Source: Rhizosphaericola sp047606825
GTDB lineage: Bacteria > Bacteroidota > Bacteroidia > Chitinophagales > Chitinophagaceae
Direction of reading: 5' to 3'
DNA: 64,000 nucleotides
Assembly (NCBI GenBank): GCA_047606825.1
Contig: JASGDY010000112.1
Span: 1 to 64,000 of the forward strand
Of this stretch, positions 7,115 to 15,761 are shown in pieces; within the stretch, counting starts at the first letter, position 1, and the number at the start of each line of letters is the position of its first letter. A program made the position numbers and the translations under genes. Below the pieces are notes generated by a model, which made no database searches, was not told the origin of the DNA, and saw nothing but the letters and a program-made list of their open reading frames with translations.

Positions 7115-9226
7115 TTACAGCGTCGGCACGACCTCTTTTATCGTTCCGTCCGCGTTGAACAAAAGCCTGTCGATACACACTTCGCGGTTATACCCGGCGG
7201 CATCGCCCATCTTGATACCGTTGGGACGGTTGAAGCGGTGGTACACGATGTACCATTCGTCCTTGCCGGGGACTTGCAGGACGGAATTATGCCCTGTGCC
7301 GTAGATACCCAGAGAAGGGTCTTTGCGTAAGACGATATTGTTGGCAGGAATCTCAATCTTCCCCAAAGGGTCGCTGGCAATACCGTAACGCACCTGGTAG
7401 TCGGGGCTGCGGGTATCGTCCTCCGACCAGAGAACATAATATTTGCCGTTTCTGTAAAAGACGTAAGTCCCTTCGCGGAACGTGCGGTCGGGTGTCATCA
7501 GTTTGACCGTATTGTCTTTGACGCTCAACATGTCGTTGTTGAGTTCCGCACCGGCCATGTAACCGTTACCCCAATATAGATAGCTCTTGTTGGTCGCCGG
7601 GTCGGTAAATACGTCAGGGTCAATCTGTTGTCCGTGTGTCACACCTTTGGGATATTGGTCGATGATTGGACTGCCCTTGTCCGTAAAAGGGCCCGTGGGA
7701 TTGTCGGCGACCGCCACGCCTATCTTCTGCGCGGCAGCGAAATAGTAGAAATATTTGTAATCGTTCCCGATTTTCTTTTCCTCGATACAGGGTGCCCAGG
7801 CATTCCTGTTCGCCCATTGCACGTCCTTGCCGAGTTGCAGGATCGTGCCTTCGTCTTTCCAGTCCACCAGGTTGTGCGACGAAAAAGTCTTGAAATAATT
7901 GCCCGACCAACCTGTAAATCCGTCCGACGTCGGATAGATGTAATATTTGTTGGTCTTGTGGCTGTACAGCACTTCCGGGTCGGCGTAGAAACCGTTCAAT
8001 ATGGGATTTTTGGACGGGACGGCGGCGATTTTAATTTGTTGTTTTTTGCCTCCGATGATGAACGTGTAGTTGACTGCACCGTTGGAAAAATCGACCGCAC
8101 CTTTGGGTTTATATTGTACAAAAGGAAAAGACTCAAAGTCAGGATTCAGTTGTTTCAAATCCGTATTGGGCGCAACGGGCAAAAAAACGGAATCGCCTTT
8201 TTCGGAAAAGTCGATATTGTTCTTCTTGACGACGGGCGACTGTATGGTTTTGACGATGTCTTTTGCTGTCAGCCACTGCGTTTCCAGCCTTTTGATTTCG
8301 GCTTCCGTCAGCGAAATCACCGAACCGTGCCGCGCATGGAAATCCAGTGAAACCTTGTCGTCCACAACCGTGAACTGCTTGAAATCTTTGGTGTAAGTGA
8401 ACTGGAACTTTCCGGTCGTGTAACGGTCGTACATCAGGATATAGCCTGGGTCGTCATTGAGTTTGAATACGGACGAACCTTCCACCTGGTCGGGACAGGA
8501 CTGCAACGCACCGCCCGTGGACGCGTAACCTCCGTTGACATCGTCGGAAATGGCAAGGTGGATACCTTTGTCCGTATTCTCGGTCTTGTAGAAAAGATGG
8601 TATTTCCCGTCCTTGTATATGATGTCCGGGTCGATGCACGCCTTCCCGTCTTTCGGGAAAAACAACTGTTGCGGACGTGCTTCAAAACCAGTGAAATCCT
8701 TGTTGGCGTAGGCATAATACAGGATATCTTCCTGTTTGCCGTTCTGCATGGAAAAATATACCATGTACTTTCCCGCCTTGTGGTCATACACAGTCTGCGG
8801 TGCCCATACGCGCTGCAAATCCTCCTCGCCTGGATAGCGTTTTTGTATGTTCAACGCCGTGGAAGTCCAGTGTATCAGGTCGCTGGATTTCATCAGGACG
8901 AGGCCTCGGTTGGAGTTCCAGCCTTTTGCGGAAACCATGTCCGTCGCAACCATGTAGAACGTCTTGCCGTCCTCGCCGCGCAGGATATGCGGGTCGCGGA
9001 TGCCGCCTGTTTCGCTGATGGTGGCAGATGCGATGATTGGCTGGTTGTCGTTCAATGCCCGAAAACGGTAGCCGTCGGTACTGACGGCAAAACGGATAGC
9101 TTCCTCCTCTTTCTGGTTTCCGGTAAAATAGGCAAACAAATAACCTTTGTATGGATTTTTGTTTTTTTGTCCGTGGCTATTTGCCAAAGACAAAAGCGAC
9201 AAGGTAACGATAACGAGCTTTTTCAT
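7115..9226 (-). CDS. secreted enzyme with two tandem GH43 domains
   Basis: This 703-residue protein starts with a signal peptide (cleavage near residue 19) and contains two five-bladed beta-propeller GH43 domains. The first (about 25-310) shows the three acidic positions as IRDPH (Asp78), CIDPD (Asp199) and QVEGS (Glu249). The second (about 415-703) shows FYADPEV, QIDPDVF and FREGTY. Both triads are therefore complete. A stretch with beta-strand and no known motif links them. GH43 enzymes remove arabinofuranose, xylose or galactose side groups; the specificities here are not predictable and may differ between halves. It belongs to the minus-strand polysaccharide locus, 5.2 kb downstream of the LacI gene. 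Confidence 0.88.
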   Translation of the reverse strand: MKKLVIVTLSLLSLANSHGQKNKNPYKGYLFAYFTGNQKEEEAIRFAVSTDGYRFRALNDNQPIIASATISETGGIRDPHILRGEDGKTFYMVATDMVSAKGWNSNRGLVLMKSSDLIHWTSTALNIQKRYPGEEDLQRVWAPQTVYDHKAGKYMVYFSMQNGKQEDILYYAYANKDFTGFEARPQQLFFPKDGKACIDPDIIYKDGKYHLFYKTENTDKGIHLAISDDVNGGYASTGGALQSCPDQVEGSSVFKLNDDPGYILMYDRYTTGKFQFTYTKDFKQFTVVDDKVSLDFHARHGSVISLTEAEIKRLETQWLTAKDIVKTIQSPVVKKNNIDFSEKGDSVFLPVAPNTDLKQLNPDFESFPFVQYKPKGAVDFSNGAVNYTFIIGGKKQQIKIAAVPSKNPILNGFYADPEVLYSHKTNKYYIYPTSDGFTGWSGNYFKTFSSHNLVDWKDEGTILQLGKDVQWANRNAWAPCIEEKKIGNDYKYFYYFAAAQKIGVAVADNPTGPFTDKGSPIIDQYPKGVTHGQQIDPDVFTDPATNKSYLYWGNGYMAGAELNNDMLSVKDNTVKLMTPDRTFREGTYVFYRNGKYYVLWSEDDTRSPDYQVRYGIASDPLGKIEIPANNIVLRKDPSLGIYGTGHNSVLQVPGKDEWYIVYHRFNRPNGIKMGDAAGYNREVCIDRLLFNADGTIKEVVPTL

Positions 9227-9303
9227 TGATGCTTGGTAAATGATGAAAGACGAAGCGCAATTTATTGTATTTTTTACAAATAAATAGAGTTGGGATTTTT
9301 CGC

Positions 9304-9417
9304 GGGCATTTCAAATTTTCGCTTTTGAGAGAATATGATGGTCGGTGGAGACACCGACCACTAGTGGTTCTACTGGCGTGGTGTCTCCATCCGCCAGCGA
9401 AAATTTGAAATGCACCC
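9304..9417. repeat. composite inverted repeat with GGTCGGTG hairpin inside
   Basis: Outer arms share GCATTTCAAATTTTCGCT in opposite orientation (9304-9323 and 9396-9417). Inside is a perfect hairpin GGTCGGTG-GAGA-CACCGACC (9340-9359). The inner hairpin recurs at 56840-56859, and the outer CATTTCAAATTTTCGC word recurs near 63553. It sits between the GH43 gene (-) and the toxin-antitoxin module (+). Confidence 0.75.
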
Positions 9418-9449
9418 GATTTTTCTTTTCGTCTGTTGGCAAAAAACAT

Positions 9450-9457
9450 TAAATTTG
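9450..9457 (+). promoter_or_regulatory. -7 box TAAATTTG, leaderless start of the antitoxin gene
   Basis: The box fits TAnnTTTG and its last G is 4 nt before ATG 9462, so transcription should begin at or next to the start codon. Confidence 0.6.
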
Positions 9458-9461
9458 GCTT

Positions 9462-9686
9462 ATGCAAGCACAAATAGACATAGGATTTGACCAATTGGTA
9501 AAGTTGGTAAAACAACTTCCAAAAAATAAGTGGACAAAACTAAAAACCGAAGTTGAGGCGAAAGATAAAATCGACTCCCAATCGGACATGTTGGATTTGC
9601 TTTTGAATGCCCCGACATTCAACAAAAAACAGCTTGACGAGATTGCGGAAGCACGAAAAGAAATAAACCAATGGAGAACAATATAA
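9462..9686 (+). CDS. putative antitoxin of a VapBC-like module
   Basis: This 74-residue protein has a polar, helical composition and no named domain that I can assign. Its C-terminus reads FNKKQLDEIAEARKEINQWR. It is called an antitoxin because it directly precedes and overlaps (16 bp) a PIN-domain gene, as in type II modules. The N-terminal half is probably the DNA-binding part and the C-terminal half the toxin-binding part, by analogy only. Confidence 0.75.
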   Translation: MQAQIDIGFDQLVKLVKQLPKNKWTKLKTEVEAKDKIDSQSDMLDLLLNAPTFNKKQLDEIAEARKEINQWRTI

Positions 9687-10072
9687 TCTTAGTTGATACA
9701 TCCATTCTTATAGACCTATTCCGAAAGACGGATAAAGAAAATGCATTTCTTGTCACTCTTGTAAAACAAGGCTACAGCTATTGTATTTCAGCAGTGACAG
9801 AATATGAGATATATAGAGGTGCATTGTTAGGGCAAGTCGCTTTTTGGGACAACCTTCTACAAAAGGTACAGGTCTTGCCTTTTGGCAAAACGACGGCAAG
9901 AATAGCTGTTGACATCAACGCAGACCTAAAGCATAAACGAAAACAGATTGCAATTGCGGATTTATTCATTGCCGCTACTACGATTGAGCATCATCTATCT
10001 TTGGCAACGCTTAACAGAAAGCATTTTGAACGGATTGACAATATTAGCCTTTTAAATAAAGCCAATCTTTAA
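9671..10072 (+). CDS. PIN-domain ribonuclease toxin (VapC-like)
   Basis: This 133-residue protein has the PIN-domain acidic residues Asp9 (LVDTSILIDLF), Glu44 (SAVTEYEIYRG) and Asp97 (IAIADLFIAATTI), followed by LATLNRKHFERI near the end. VapC-type toxins cut tRNA or rRNA. The fourth acidic position often written as DF is His-Phe here. It overlaps the antitoxin by 16 bp and ends just before a strong terminator, so the module is self-contained. Its position inside a polysaccharide locus suggests that it was acquired separately. Confidence 0.88.
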   Translation: MENNIILVDTSILIDLFRKTDKENAFLVTLVKQGYSYCISAVTEYEIYRGALLGQVAFWDNLLQKVQVLPFGKTTARIAVDINADLKHKRKQIAIADLFIAATTIEHHLSLATLNRKHFERIDNISLLNKANL

Positions 10073-10106
10073 ATATTGCAAACAACCATTTTTGGCTACA
10101 TCGTCA

Positions 10107-10152
10107 TACGCAGCAAGGGTTGGAGTTTTATCATTCCAACCCTTGCTGCGTA
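10107..10152. terminator. long bidirectional terminator hairpin
   Basis: Perfect 18-bp arms (10107-10124 and 10135-10152, ending GGTTGGA/TCCAACC) with a 10-nt loop lie between the PIN toxin gene (+) and the GH88 gene (-), which converge. Confidence 0.8.
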
Positions 10153-10159
10153 TCAACAA

Positions 10160-11332
10160 CTATTCACCACTCTTCAGTCGCGTCAACGCTTCCAGGTAGT
10201 AATAATCGGCATACGTCAACGGCACGTCCACCTCGGTTTTTCCCGGGATGCTGCCGACGCTGTGCTTCAGGATAAAACCACCATTGGTGCCTTTGTCGGC
10301 CGTGTATTGTCCAGTCTGCAGATTTTTGAGGATGGTCTGCGCCACGGATGTATATTTTTTTGCCAGACCTTTGTCTACGTACTGGCGCAGTTCCAAAAGC
10401 GCGGAAGCGATGACTGCACCTGCTGAAGCATCGCGCAAGGCATTGGGGATGTCCGGTGCGTTAAAATCCCAATACGGAACCTTGTCGGCTGGCAGGTGCG
10501 GATTGTTCAGGATAAAATCGGCAATATGGTTTGCCTGTGCGAGGTAAACCGGATTTTTCGTTTCACGGTACATGACGGTATAACCGTACAATCCCCAGCC
10601 TTGTCCCCGCGCCCAGGCGGAAGTATCGCTGTACCCCTGTGCAGTCCTACGTTGGAGTACACTGCCGTCTTCCGAATTATAATCTACGACATGGAACGAA
10701 CTATAATCGTCGCGGAAATGGTTTTTCATCGTCGTGTTGGCGTGCGTGACGGCGACTTTGTAAAAACTGGAATCGCCGCTGTGCCGTGTCGCCCAGAACA
10801 ACAGTTCGAGATTCATCATATTGTCGATAATCACCAGAAAATGTCCCGGCTTAGAATTCCAAGAGCGGATGCAGCCGACTTTTGGGTCAAAACGTGTTAC
10901 CAACGAACGCGCGCTGTTCATCAATATATCTTCGGTTTCCTTGCTGGGCTGGGCTTTTTCCAAATTGCCAAAACTGCAATACATCATAAAACCGATGTCG
11001 TGCGTGGATTTGTTGAACTGTTCATGTTTGAGATAGCCCAGCGATTTTTGCATGTCGTCGTATATCGCCGGGTCTTTGGTCTGTTGCCAGATATAATACA
11101 AAGCTCCCGCATAGAAACCGCTGCACCACCAGTCGGAACCGCTGGAGACAAATTTGTCTTTTTCGAATGTCTGCGGAAAACGACCGTCGGGCAACAGCGT
11201 CGCCATGACGCGGTATTGACTGTCCGCATCGGCAAATACTTTTTGGGTGTCGCCGACATTGTTTTTTTTCATTGTGCAGCACGATGCCACGACAAAGGGC
11301 AATGTGCAAAGAATGGTCTTGGTTATGTTCAT
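10160..11332 (-). CDS. GH88 unsaturated glucuronyl hydrolase, lipoprotein
   Basis: ATG 11332 begins a lipoprotein signal peptide with lipobox VVASC; the longer frame from 11392 is mostly AT-rich leader. The 390-residue product has the (alpha/alpha)6 landmarks of family 88: SDWWCSGFYAGAL, the HDIGFMMY aspartate, the VIIDNMMNLELL aspartate and DTSAWARGQGWGLYGY. These enzymes hydrate the C4-C5 double bond that polysaccharide lyases leave on a terminal uronic acid, releasing a keto-acid. Anchoring would place it in the periplasm or on the outer membrane. It implies that the substrate contains uronic acid and that a lyase acts first. Confidence 0.9.
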   Translation of the reverse strand: MNITKTILCTLPFVVASCCTMKKNNVGDTQKVFADADSQYRVMATLLPDGRFPQTFEKDKFVSSGSDWWCSGFYAGALYYIWQQTKDPAIYDDMQKSLGYLKHEQFNKSTHDIGFMMYCSFGNLEKAQPSKETEDILMNSARSLVTRFDPKVGCIRSWNSKPGHFLVIIDNMMNLELLFWATRHSGDSSFYKVAVTHANTTMKNHFRDDYSSFHVVDYNSEDGSVLQRRTAQGYSDTSAWARGQGWGLYGYTVMYRETKNPVYLAQANHIADFILNNPHLPADKVPYWDFNAPDIPNALRDASAGAVIASALLELRQYVDKGLAKKYTSVAQTILKNLQTGQYTADKGTNGGFILKHSVGSIPGKTEVDVPLTYADYYYLEALTRLKSGE

Positions 11333-11447
11333 GTCATCTAAATTAAAAGGTAAAAGTAAAAAGTAAAAAGATGGAAGCGCAAAGTCCTTCAAGGAACAAT
11401 TCAGAACTATGTTGTTAGACCTCGTTTCTCCATTATCAAATTAAAAA

Positions 11448-12692
11448 TCATCTCAAATCCTGGCTATGGTCGTTTTTAAAATCCTCGCCACCCCATATTT
11501 TCTGTGCGCTCCATTTTTCCGCGGGTTTGGACCAGAAGTCGTCCGTTTCCGGAAGTCCGAGCGGTAAAAATATATTGGTCGCAATATAAGGGCTTCCGGA
11601 ATTATTGTAAAAATCTCCCAAACTCGGTTGTGAGCCATGCAGTCCAATCGTGAGCCAACCTGTGGGCGAATAAGTGGTAGGGCTTTCCAATGTCTTGCGT
11701 ATGACAGCGGTCAATGCACAACGTACACCCGCCGGGGGAAGCTGTGCCGGCAGCAACTTACGCCAACTCATGTCCGCCAGGTGCTGGAACGCAGCACCAC
11801 GATAGATGATGGACCGTCCGGTCGCGGGATAAGTGCCGTCAGTATTGATAAGCCGTTCCTGGATGACCGCGTAGCGTTCGTTGCGTTTATATATCTTGGC
11901 AAACATAGCGTCATATTCATGCGTCTTGGTCGAAATGATGCTGGCAATCGCCGTGAGATAAGGATGGATCACGTAACTGTTGTAATAATCAAATGCATAA
12001 TACGTCCCGTCGGAATACATCCCGTCGCCGACATACCATTCGTCCATTTTGCGCAGCGCATAATCCACCCGCATAGGATCCCACTGATACCCAAATTTTG
12101 CAAAAAAAACTTCCGTCAAGCCCGAAAAAAGCAACCAGTTGGTATAGACGGGTTTGAACTGACGGGTCGTCCGCAGCGACGTAATCATTTTGTCCTTGTC
12201 GTCTTGTGACAAGTGGTTCCATATCCACGGTGAACGGATGAACGCCAAAGCAATGTAAGACGCGTCCACCAACTGTTGCCCACCGATATCAAAACGCATA
12301 AAATCATGTGCACTACTGTCCATTGCGTGATGTATCCCTTCCAAGATCCATTGCCTGTATGTGTCGCGTAGTTTGACCTCGTCGGTACTCCCGCCTTCCA
12401 GTTCTATCCAGGGCGCGATGCCGCTCAGGACGCGTCCCAATATCTCGACATAAGCGACTTTTTTCCGATGTTCGGCATTGTCGATATGTATCGAAACGAC
12501 TGTCGGCATATTGTAGCGCAAGCTGTCATGCGCCAGGCTGCGCAGCATGGGGCGCACCATTCTGTCCATCTGCCCAAGCCAGAATTTCCGGTCTTCGGCA
12601 TCTGTGTTTACGGTATTGTTCGTGTTGTTTTTTTGCGCATGCAATGTCATACAAGCACACAATAACGTACAGGAAAGGAATTTTCGTAACAT
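11448..12692 (-). CDS. DUF2264-containing exported protein
   Basis: This 414-residue protein has a signal peptide (MLRKFLSCTLLCACMTLHAQ) and a helical-barrel type sequence typical of DUF2264, including WLLFSGLTEVFFAKFG, DGMYSDGTYYAFDYYNSYVIHPYL and the ATGRSIIYRGAAFQHLA block. DUF2264 proteins occur in polysaccharide-utilisation loci, but I know of no firm activity for the family. The gene runs with the GH88 gene (116 bp apart) and probably belongs to the same transcript. Confidence 0.82.
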   Translation of the reverse strand: MLRKFLSCTLLCACMTLHAQKNNTNNTVNTDAEDRKFWLGQMDRMVRPMLRSLAHDSLRYNMPTVVSIHIDNAEHRKKVAYVEILGRVLSGIAPWIELEGGSTDEVKLRDTYRQWILEGIHHAMDSSAHDFMRFDIGGQQLVDASYIALAFIRSPWIWNHLSQDDKDKMITSLRTTRQFKPVYTNWLLFSGLTEVFFAKFGYQWDPMRVDYALRKMDEWYVGDGMYSDGTYYAFDYYNSYVIHPYLTAIASIISTKTHEYDAMFAKIYKRNERYAVIQERLINTDGTYPATGRSIIYRGAAFQHLADMSWRKLLPAQLPPAGVRCALTAVIRKTLESPTTYSPTGWLTIGLHGSQPSLGDFYNNSGSPYIATNIFLPLGLPETDDFWSKPAEKWSAQKIWGGEDFKNDHSQDLR

Positions 12693-12777
12693 TTATGAAT
12701 TGTCATTTATGATTTATGAAATAAGTCCAGGGTCGGAAAGACTGGATGAAAAAATGCGCAATGAATAATATAAACAC

Positions 12778-12855
12778 CGCTGTCGCTGGCGCAAGCGTGG
12801 CGCGTGTGCCTCTGCATCTCAAAACACATGCGACACGCGTGTGCCAGCGACAGCG
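12778..12855. repeat. long imperfect palindrome (REP-like)
   Basis: Arms of 32 nt (12778-12809 and 12824-12855) pair at all but four positions around a 14-nt loop; the outer half CGCTGTCGCTGGC is perfect. It occupies the gap between the DUF2264 and BNR genes, both on the minus strand, so it may attenuate read-through. It shares the CACACGCG word with 5784-5823. Confidence 0.78.
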
Positions 12856-12937
12856 TAAACATTACCTATGGGAGACTCGACGGGGACGTAATGTTTCGAT
12901 TTGACGTTCCTTCCTCGGTCTTTCCGACTTTCCGTCT

Positions 12938-14254
12938 TCACCACCGCACTTCCCATACCTCCACCATTGTAGGCTGCTTGTTGGCAAGACCTTCACCGTC
13001 TACCTGCGTCACCGGCTGGACGAATAAATCCAGCACCTGCCGCGTTTTCCACAACTCCGTGTCAAATGTCGGTTCCCACGCGCCGACGGAAAGTGTGTCG
13101 AGGTCCTTGATTGTCCAGTTGGTATAGTGCAGGTCATCACTGACGGCAACGCTGACCTTGTTTCCCCTGTCGTTGTCACGGAAGACCAAGGCCGCAAACA
13201 GTTTGCCTTTACGTTTTGCGGTGACAATCTGCGGACGCGATATGGGAATACTTTTCGTGCCGTAGCCTCCCAGGCTGAATCCTTCCGTCCGATGGTCGGG
13301 ACTCGAAACCGACCATTTGCCGTCCTGCAAACACAGTACTTGGTATTGTGGAATCTGTGTCAACGAGTCGTTCCAATAAGAAGCCACCACAACGTTTTTG
13401 GTGTTGCCGTCGGTAATGGCAGCCATGGAACATTGGTTGATAAGGTTGCTGTTTTGCGGAATGTGGCAGACATATTCGGCGGATGCGGCCGTGATGGGTA
13501 GTTGGTATGCCTCGCCATTGGATTTTGTCCAGGTTGCGCCGCCGTCGCTTGACATCGCAAAACACATATCATGGTTGGACGCAACGTCGGGCGATTCACG
13601 CCAAACCCAGCTCACATAGATGTTTCCGGCATTGTCAGTACACGCCTGCCAATAGGCATTGCGCTTACCCTCGCCGTCGATAAGGTTATGGTGGACATTG
13701 GACCATTTTTTCGTTTTCAGGTCATAACGGTTGATGACCATATTGCCGTTACCCGAACCGCCGTCGCGATATAAGAAAAGCAGGTTGCCGTTGGCCATAC
13801 GGTAAAATTCCGGGTAAGTGACTTTGTTTTCATTGGTTCCCGTCATCGGGATTTCCTTGTCGAAACGGACCGTATTGGGCCGTGTACTTTTGGCGTAGTG
13901 CAGCACGTCGTTATGTTCGTTCCAACACAAGTGGATATAGCCGTCCCCGTCCACCATGATGCTGATGATCTTGTGCGCATCTTTGACGTCGCCGTGCAGG
14001 TTGGTTTGGGTGATTTGCCAGTCTTTTTTGCAGATTTTTCTTTTGGCGATTTTGATATATCCTTGCTGGTCGTAATAGGCGGTATATTGGTTGTTTTTCC
14101 AGGAGACGACACTGTTTTTGCGAAAAACCGTCACGTTGACCGAGTTGCTGGCCCATGCGGTTTCCACGGGGAATCTTGTCAATTGTTGTGCATTGCTGCT
14201 GAACATCGCAGTCAGGCACCCGGCAAACACAAAGAGATATTTCAAAAACACCAT
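12938..14254 (-). CDS. BNR_4 beta-propeller enzyme candidate (PL24/PL25- or GH145-like)
   Basis: ATG 14254 starts a signal peptide ending SSNAQ; the frame upstream of it is low-complexity leader. The 438-residue protein has the BNR_4 pattern: DGDGYIHLCWNEHNDVLHYAKS, then YPEFYRMANGNLLFLYRDG and SGNGNMVINRYD, then SSDGGATWTKS. Seven-bladed propellers of this type include ulvan lyases (PL24, PL25) and the rhamnose-glucuronate hydrolase GH145, all of which act next to uronic acids. I cannot tell which applies. A GH88 gene in the locus would suit a lyase. Its promoter region, shared with lacI, contains a LacI-type operator. Confidence 0.78.
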   Translation of the reverse strand: MVFLKYLFVFAGCLTAMFSSNAQQLTRFPVETAWASNSVNVTVFRKNSVVSWKNNQYTAYYDQQGYIKIAKRKICKKDWQITQTNLHGDVKDAHKIISIMVDGDGYIHLCWNEHNDVLHYAKSTRPNTVRFDKEIPMTGTNENKVTYPEFYRMANGNLLFLYRDGGSGNGNMVINRYDLKTKKWSNVHHNLIDGEGKRNAYWQACTDNAGNIYVSWVWRESPDVASNHDMCFAMSSDGGATWTKSNGEAYQLPITAASAEYVCHIPQNSNLINQCSMAAITDGNTKNVVVASYWNDSLTQIPQYQVLCLQDGKWSVSSPDHRTEGFSLGGYGTKSIPISRPQIVTAKRKGKLFAALVFRDNDRGNKVSVAVSDDLHYTNWTIKDLDTLSVGAWEPTFDTELWKTRQVLDLFVQPVTQVDGEGLANKQPTMVEVWEVRW

Positions 14255-14352
14255 GTTAAGTAAAAAGGCAAAAATAAAAAATAAAAAAAACGTGCTTAGA
14301 CCTACAATTTTACTGAAACATTCCGTCATTTAGCCGCATTTTTGATGCTTTA

Positions 14353-14370
14353 TTTACGAAAACGATATAG
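14353..14370. promoter_or_regulatory. LacI-type operator candidate in the BNR/lacI divergent region
   Basis: The site reads TTTACGAAAACGATATAG, with a strong left half site (CGAAAACG) and a weaker right half. Its first 12 bases, and 16 bases including the flank, are identical to the site upstream of susC. It lies 99 bp before the BNR start and 80-120 bp before the LacI gene, so it could control both. Confidence 0.65.
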
Positions 14371-14449
14371 TAAAATGGAATAGTTTTCTTAATATTGGGG
14401 TTTGAGGCGTAAGGAGACAGAAGTTAGTAGTTGGTAATCAGAAAAGGTC

Positions 14450-15520
14450 ATGCCGTTTTCAAAATCTTCAAATCTTCAAATTGAATTTGTGAACTTCGAA
14501 ACCATCACCATAAAAGATATCGCCAAGGCGTTGAACATTTCCATCTCTACCGTTTCCAAGGCTTTGCGCAAAAGCCATGAAATCAGCGAGGAGACGCAAC
14601 GCATGGTCATCGCTTATGCCGACAAGCACAATTACCATCCTAATCCCATTGCGCAGCGGTTGCGGGCTGGCGTGAGCAAGACCATCGGCGTGATTGTATC
14701 CAACTTTGACAACAACTTTTTTTCTCAGGTTGTCAACGGCATCGAGTCCGTCGCCCAACAGAAAGGCTATACCACCATCATCACGCAGTCACACGAATCC
14801 TACGAACTGGAAAACGACGTACTGCAATCGCTCGTCAACCGTTCCATCGACGGCCTGCTTGTGACGTTAAGTGCCGAGACTGCCGATATCAGCCATTTCA
14901 AGGCATTGAAAGACAAAGGTTTTCCGTTTGTCTTTTTTGACCGGGTGACGGACGAAATCGAAACGCACAGGGTCGTGTGCAACAATTTTCTGGGAGCGTA
15001 CCAGGCGACGGAACACTTGATACAGCAAGGGTTTCGGAAGATTGCGCACATCACGAGCAGCAACAGCCTGTCCATTACTTTGGAAAGGCTGGAGGGTTAT
15101 CTCAAGGCCCTCGAAGACTATAACATCCCCGAAAACGAAAACTATATCAAATATTGCATACACGGCGGCATGATAGAAAAAGAAACCGAACAGGCGATCG
15201 GGGAACTATTGTCCCTGCCAGACAGACCGGACGCCATCTTTACTGCGTCTGACCGCATCACCACGACCACTTTCTCCATATTGCAACGATTGAAAATTAA
15301 GATTCCTCGTGATATCGCATTGATTGGTTTTACCAACTCGACCTCTGCTGAGATCTTCGGGCCACCGCTTTCCGCTATCATACAACCGTCTTTTGCAATG
15401 GGTGAGGCCGCCGTCAAACTCCTTATCCAACTGATAGAGAACAAAAGGCCGCCTATTTCCTACGAGAAAACCATATTGGATCCGCAACTGATGGTGCGCA
15501 AGTCAAGTGAAAAAGGATAA
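14450..15520 (+). CDS. LacI-family transcriptional regulator of the polysaccharide locus
   Basis: The protein has an N-terminal LacI HTH (TIKDIAKALNISISTVSKALRKS with the YHPNPIAQRLRAG hinge) and a periplasmic-binding-protein-like sugar domain ending PQLMVRKS. It is 356 residues from ATG 14450. GTG 14489 is an attractive alternative start, because the first 13 codons overlap an ATCTTCAAAT repeat that is also found in the leader before the ClC gene, and the HTH begins at residue 18. It is the only plus-strand gene in the locus and diverges from the BNR gene. It probably represses susCD, the BNR gene and kduD through the shared GAAAACG-type sites and is released by a breakdown product. Confidence 0.92.
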   Translation: MPFSKSSNLQIEFVNFETITIKDIAKALNISISTVSKALRKSHEISEETQRMVIAYADKHNYHPNPIAQRLRAGVSKTIGVIVSNFDNNFFSQVVNGIESVAQQKGYTTIITQSHESYELENDVLQSLVNRSIDGLLVTLSAETADISHFKALKDKGFPFVFFDRVTDEIETHRVVCNNFLGAYQATEHLIQQGFRKIAHITSSNSLSITLERLEGYLKALEDYNIPENENYIKYCIHGGMIEKETEQAIGELLSLPDRPDAIFTASDRITTTTFSILQRLKIKIPRDIALIGFTNSTSAEIFGPPLSAIIQPSFAMGEAAVKLLIQLIENKRPPISYEKTILDPQLMVRKSSEKG

Positions 15521-15557
15521 AAGAATAATGGACTATTGACTTTGGTAATAGCTGCGA

Positions 15558-15609
15558 AAACCTCACCCCCGACCCCTCGCCTTTAGGAGAGGGGTCGGGG
15601 GTGAGGTTT
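15558..15609. repeat. REP-like palindrome, CCTCACCCCCG family, copy 1
   Basis: Perfect 21-bp arms (15558-15578 and 15589-15609) surround a 10-nt loop. A second copy of the same family is at 21530-21575. GC content is far above that of the surrounding intergenic DNA. Confidence 0.85.
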
Positions 15610-15675
15610 AACGAATCAGCTACACGATTACTCACTTTACGAATGACAGATTAGCGATTTTTATGAAAAAAAAGA

Positions 15676-15718
15676 ACCTGCATTGTTAGCACACGCGACG
15701 TGTGCTAACAATGCAGGT
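15676..15718. terminator. perfect 20-bp hairpin between convergent lacI and susD
   Basis: Arms 15676-15695 and 15699-15718 are perfectly complementary with a CGA loop. A-rich sequence precedes it and T-rich sequence follows. It lies between two convergent genes, so it probably terminates both. The loop region CACACGCGACGTGTG links it to the CACACGCG repeat family. Confidence 0.75.
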
Positions 15719-15761
15719 CTCGAAGACTTTTTGTTTTTGCCTTTTTACTTTTGCCTTAATA

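Noticed and set aside
7628..8350. Long ORF antisense to the GH43 gene; similar ones at 10496-11341, 22642-23370, 24279-25304, 46590-47252 and 48956-49945
   Set aside because: They mirror the codon pattern of confirmed genes, have no conserved domain or start signal, and the opposite strand has complete family motifs.
15558..15609. CCTCACCCCCG palindrome as the normal terminator of lacI
   Set aside because: There is no T-run at the end, and the same palindrome occurs at 21530 upstream of a gene start, so it is a repeat first.
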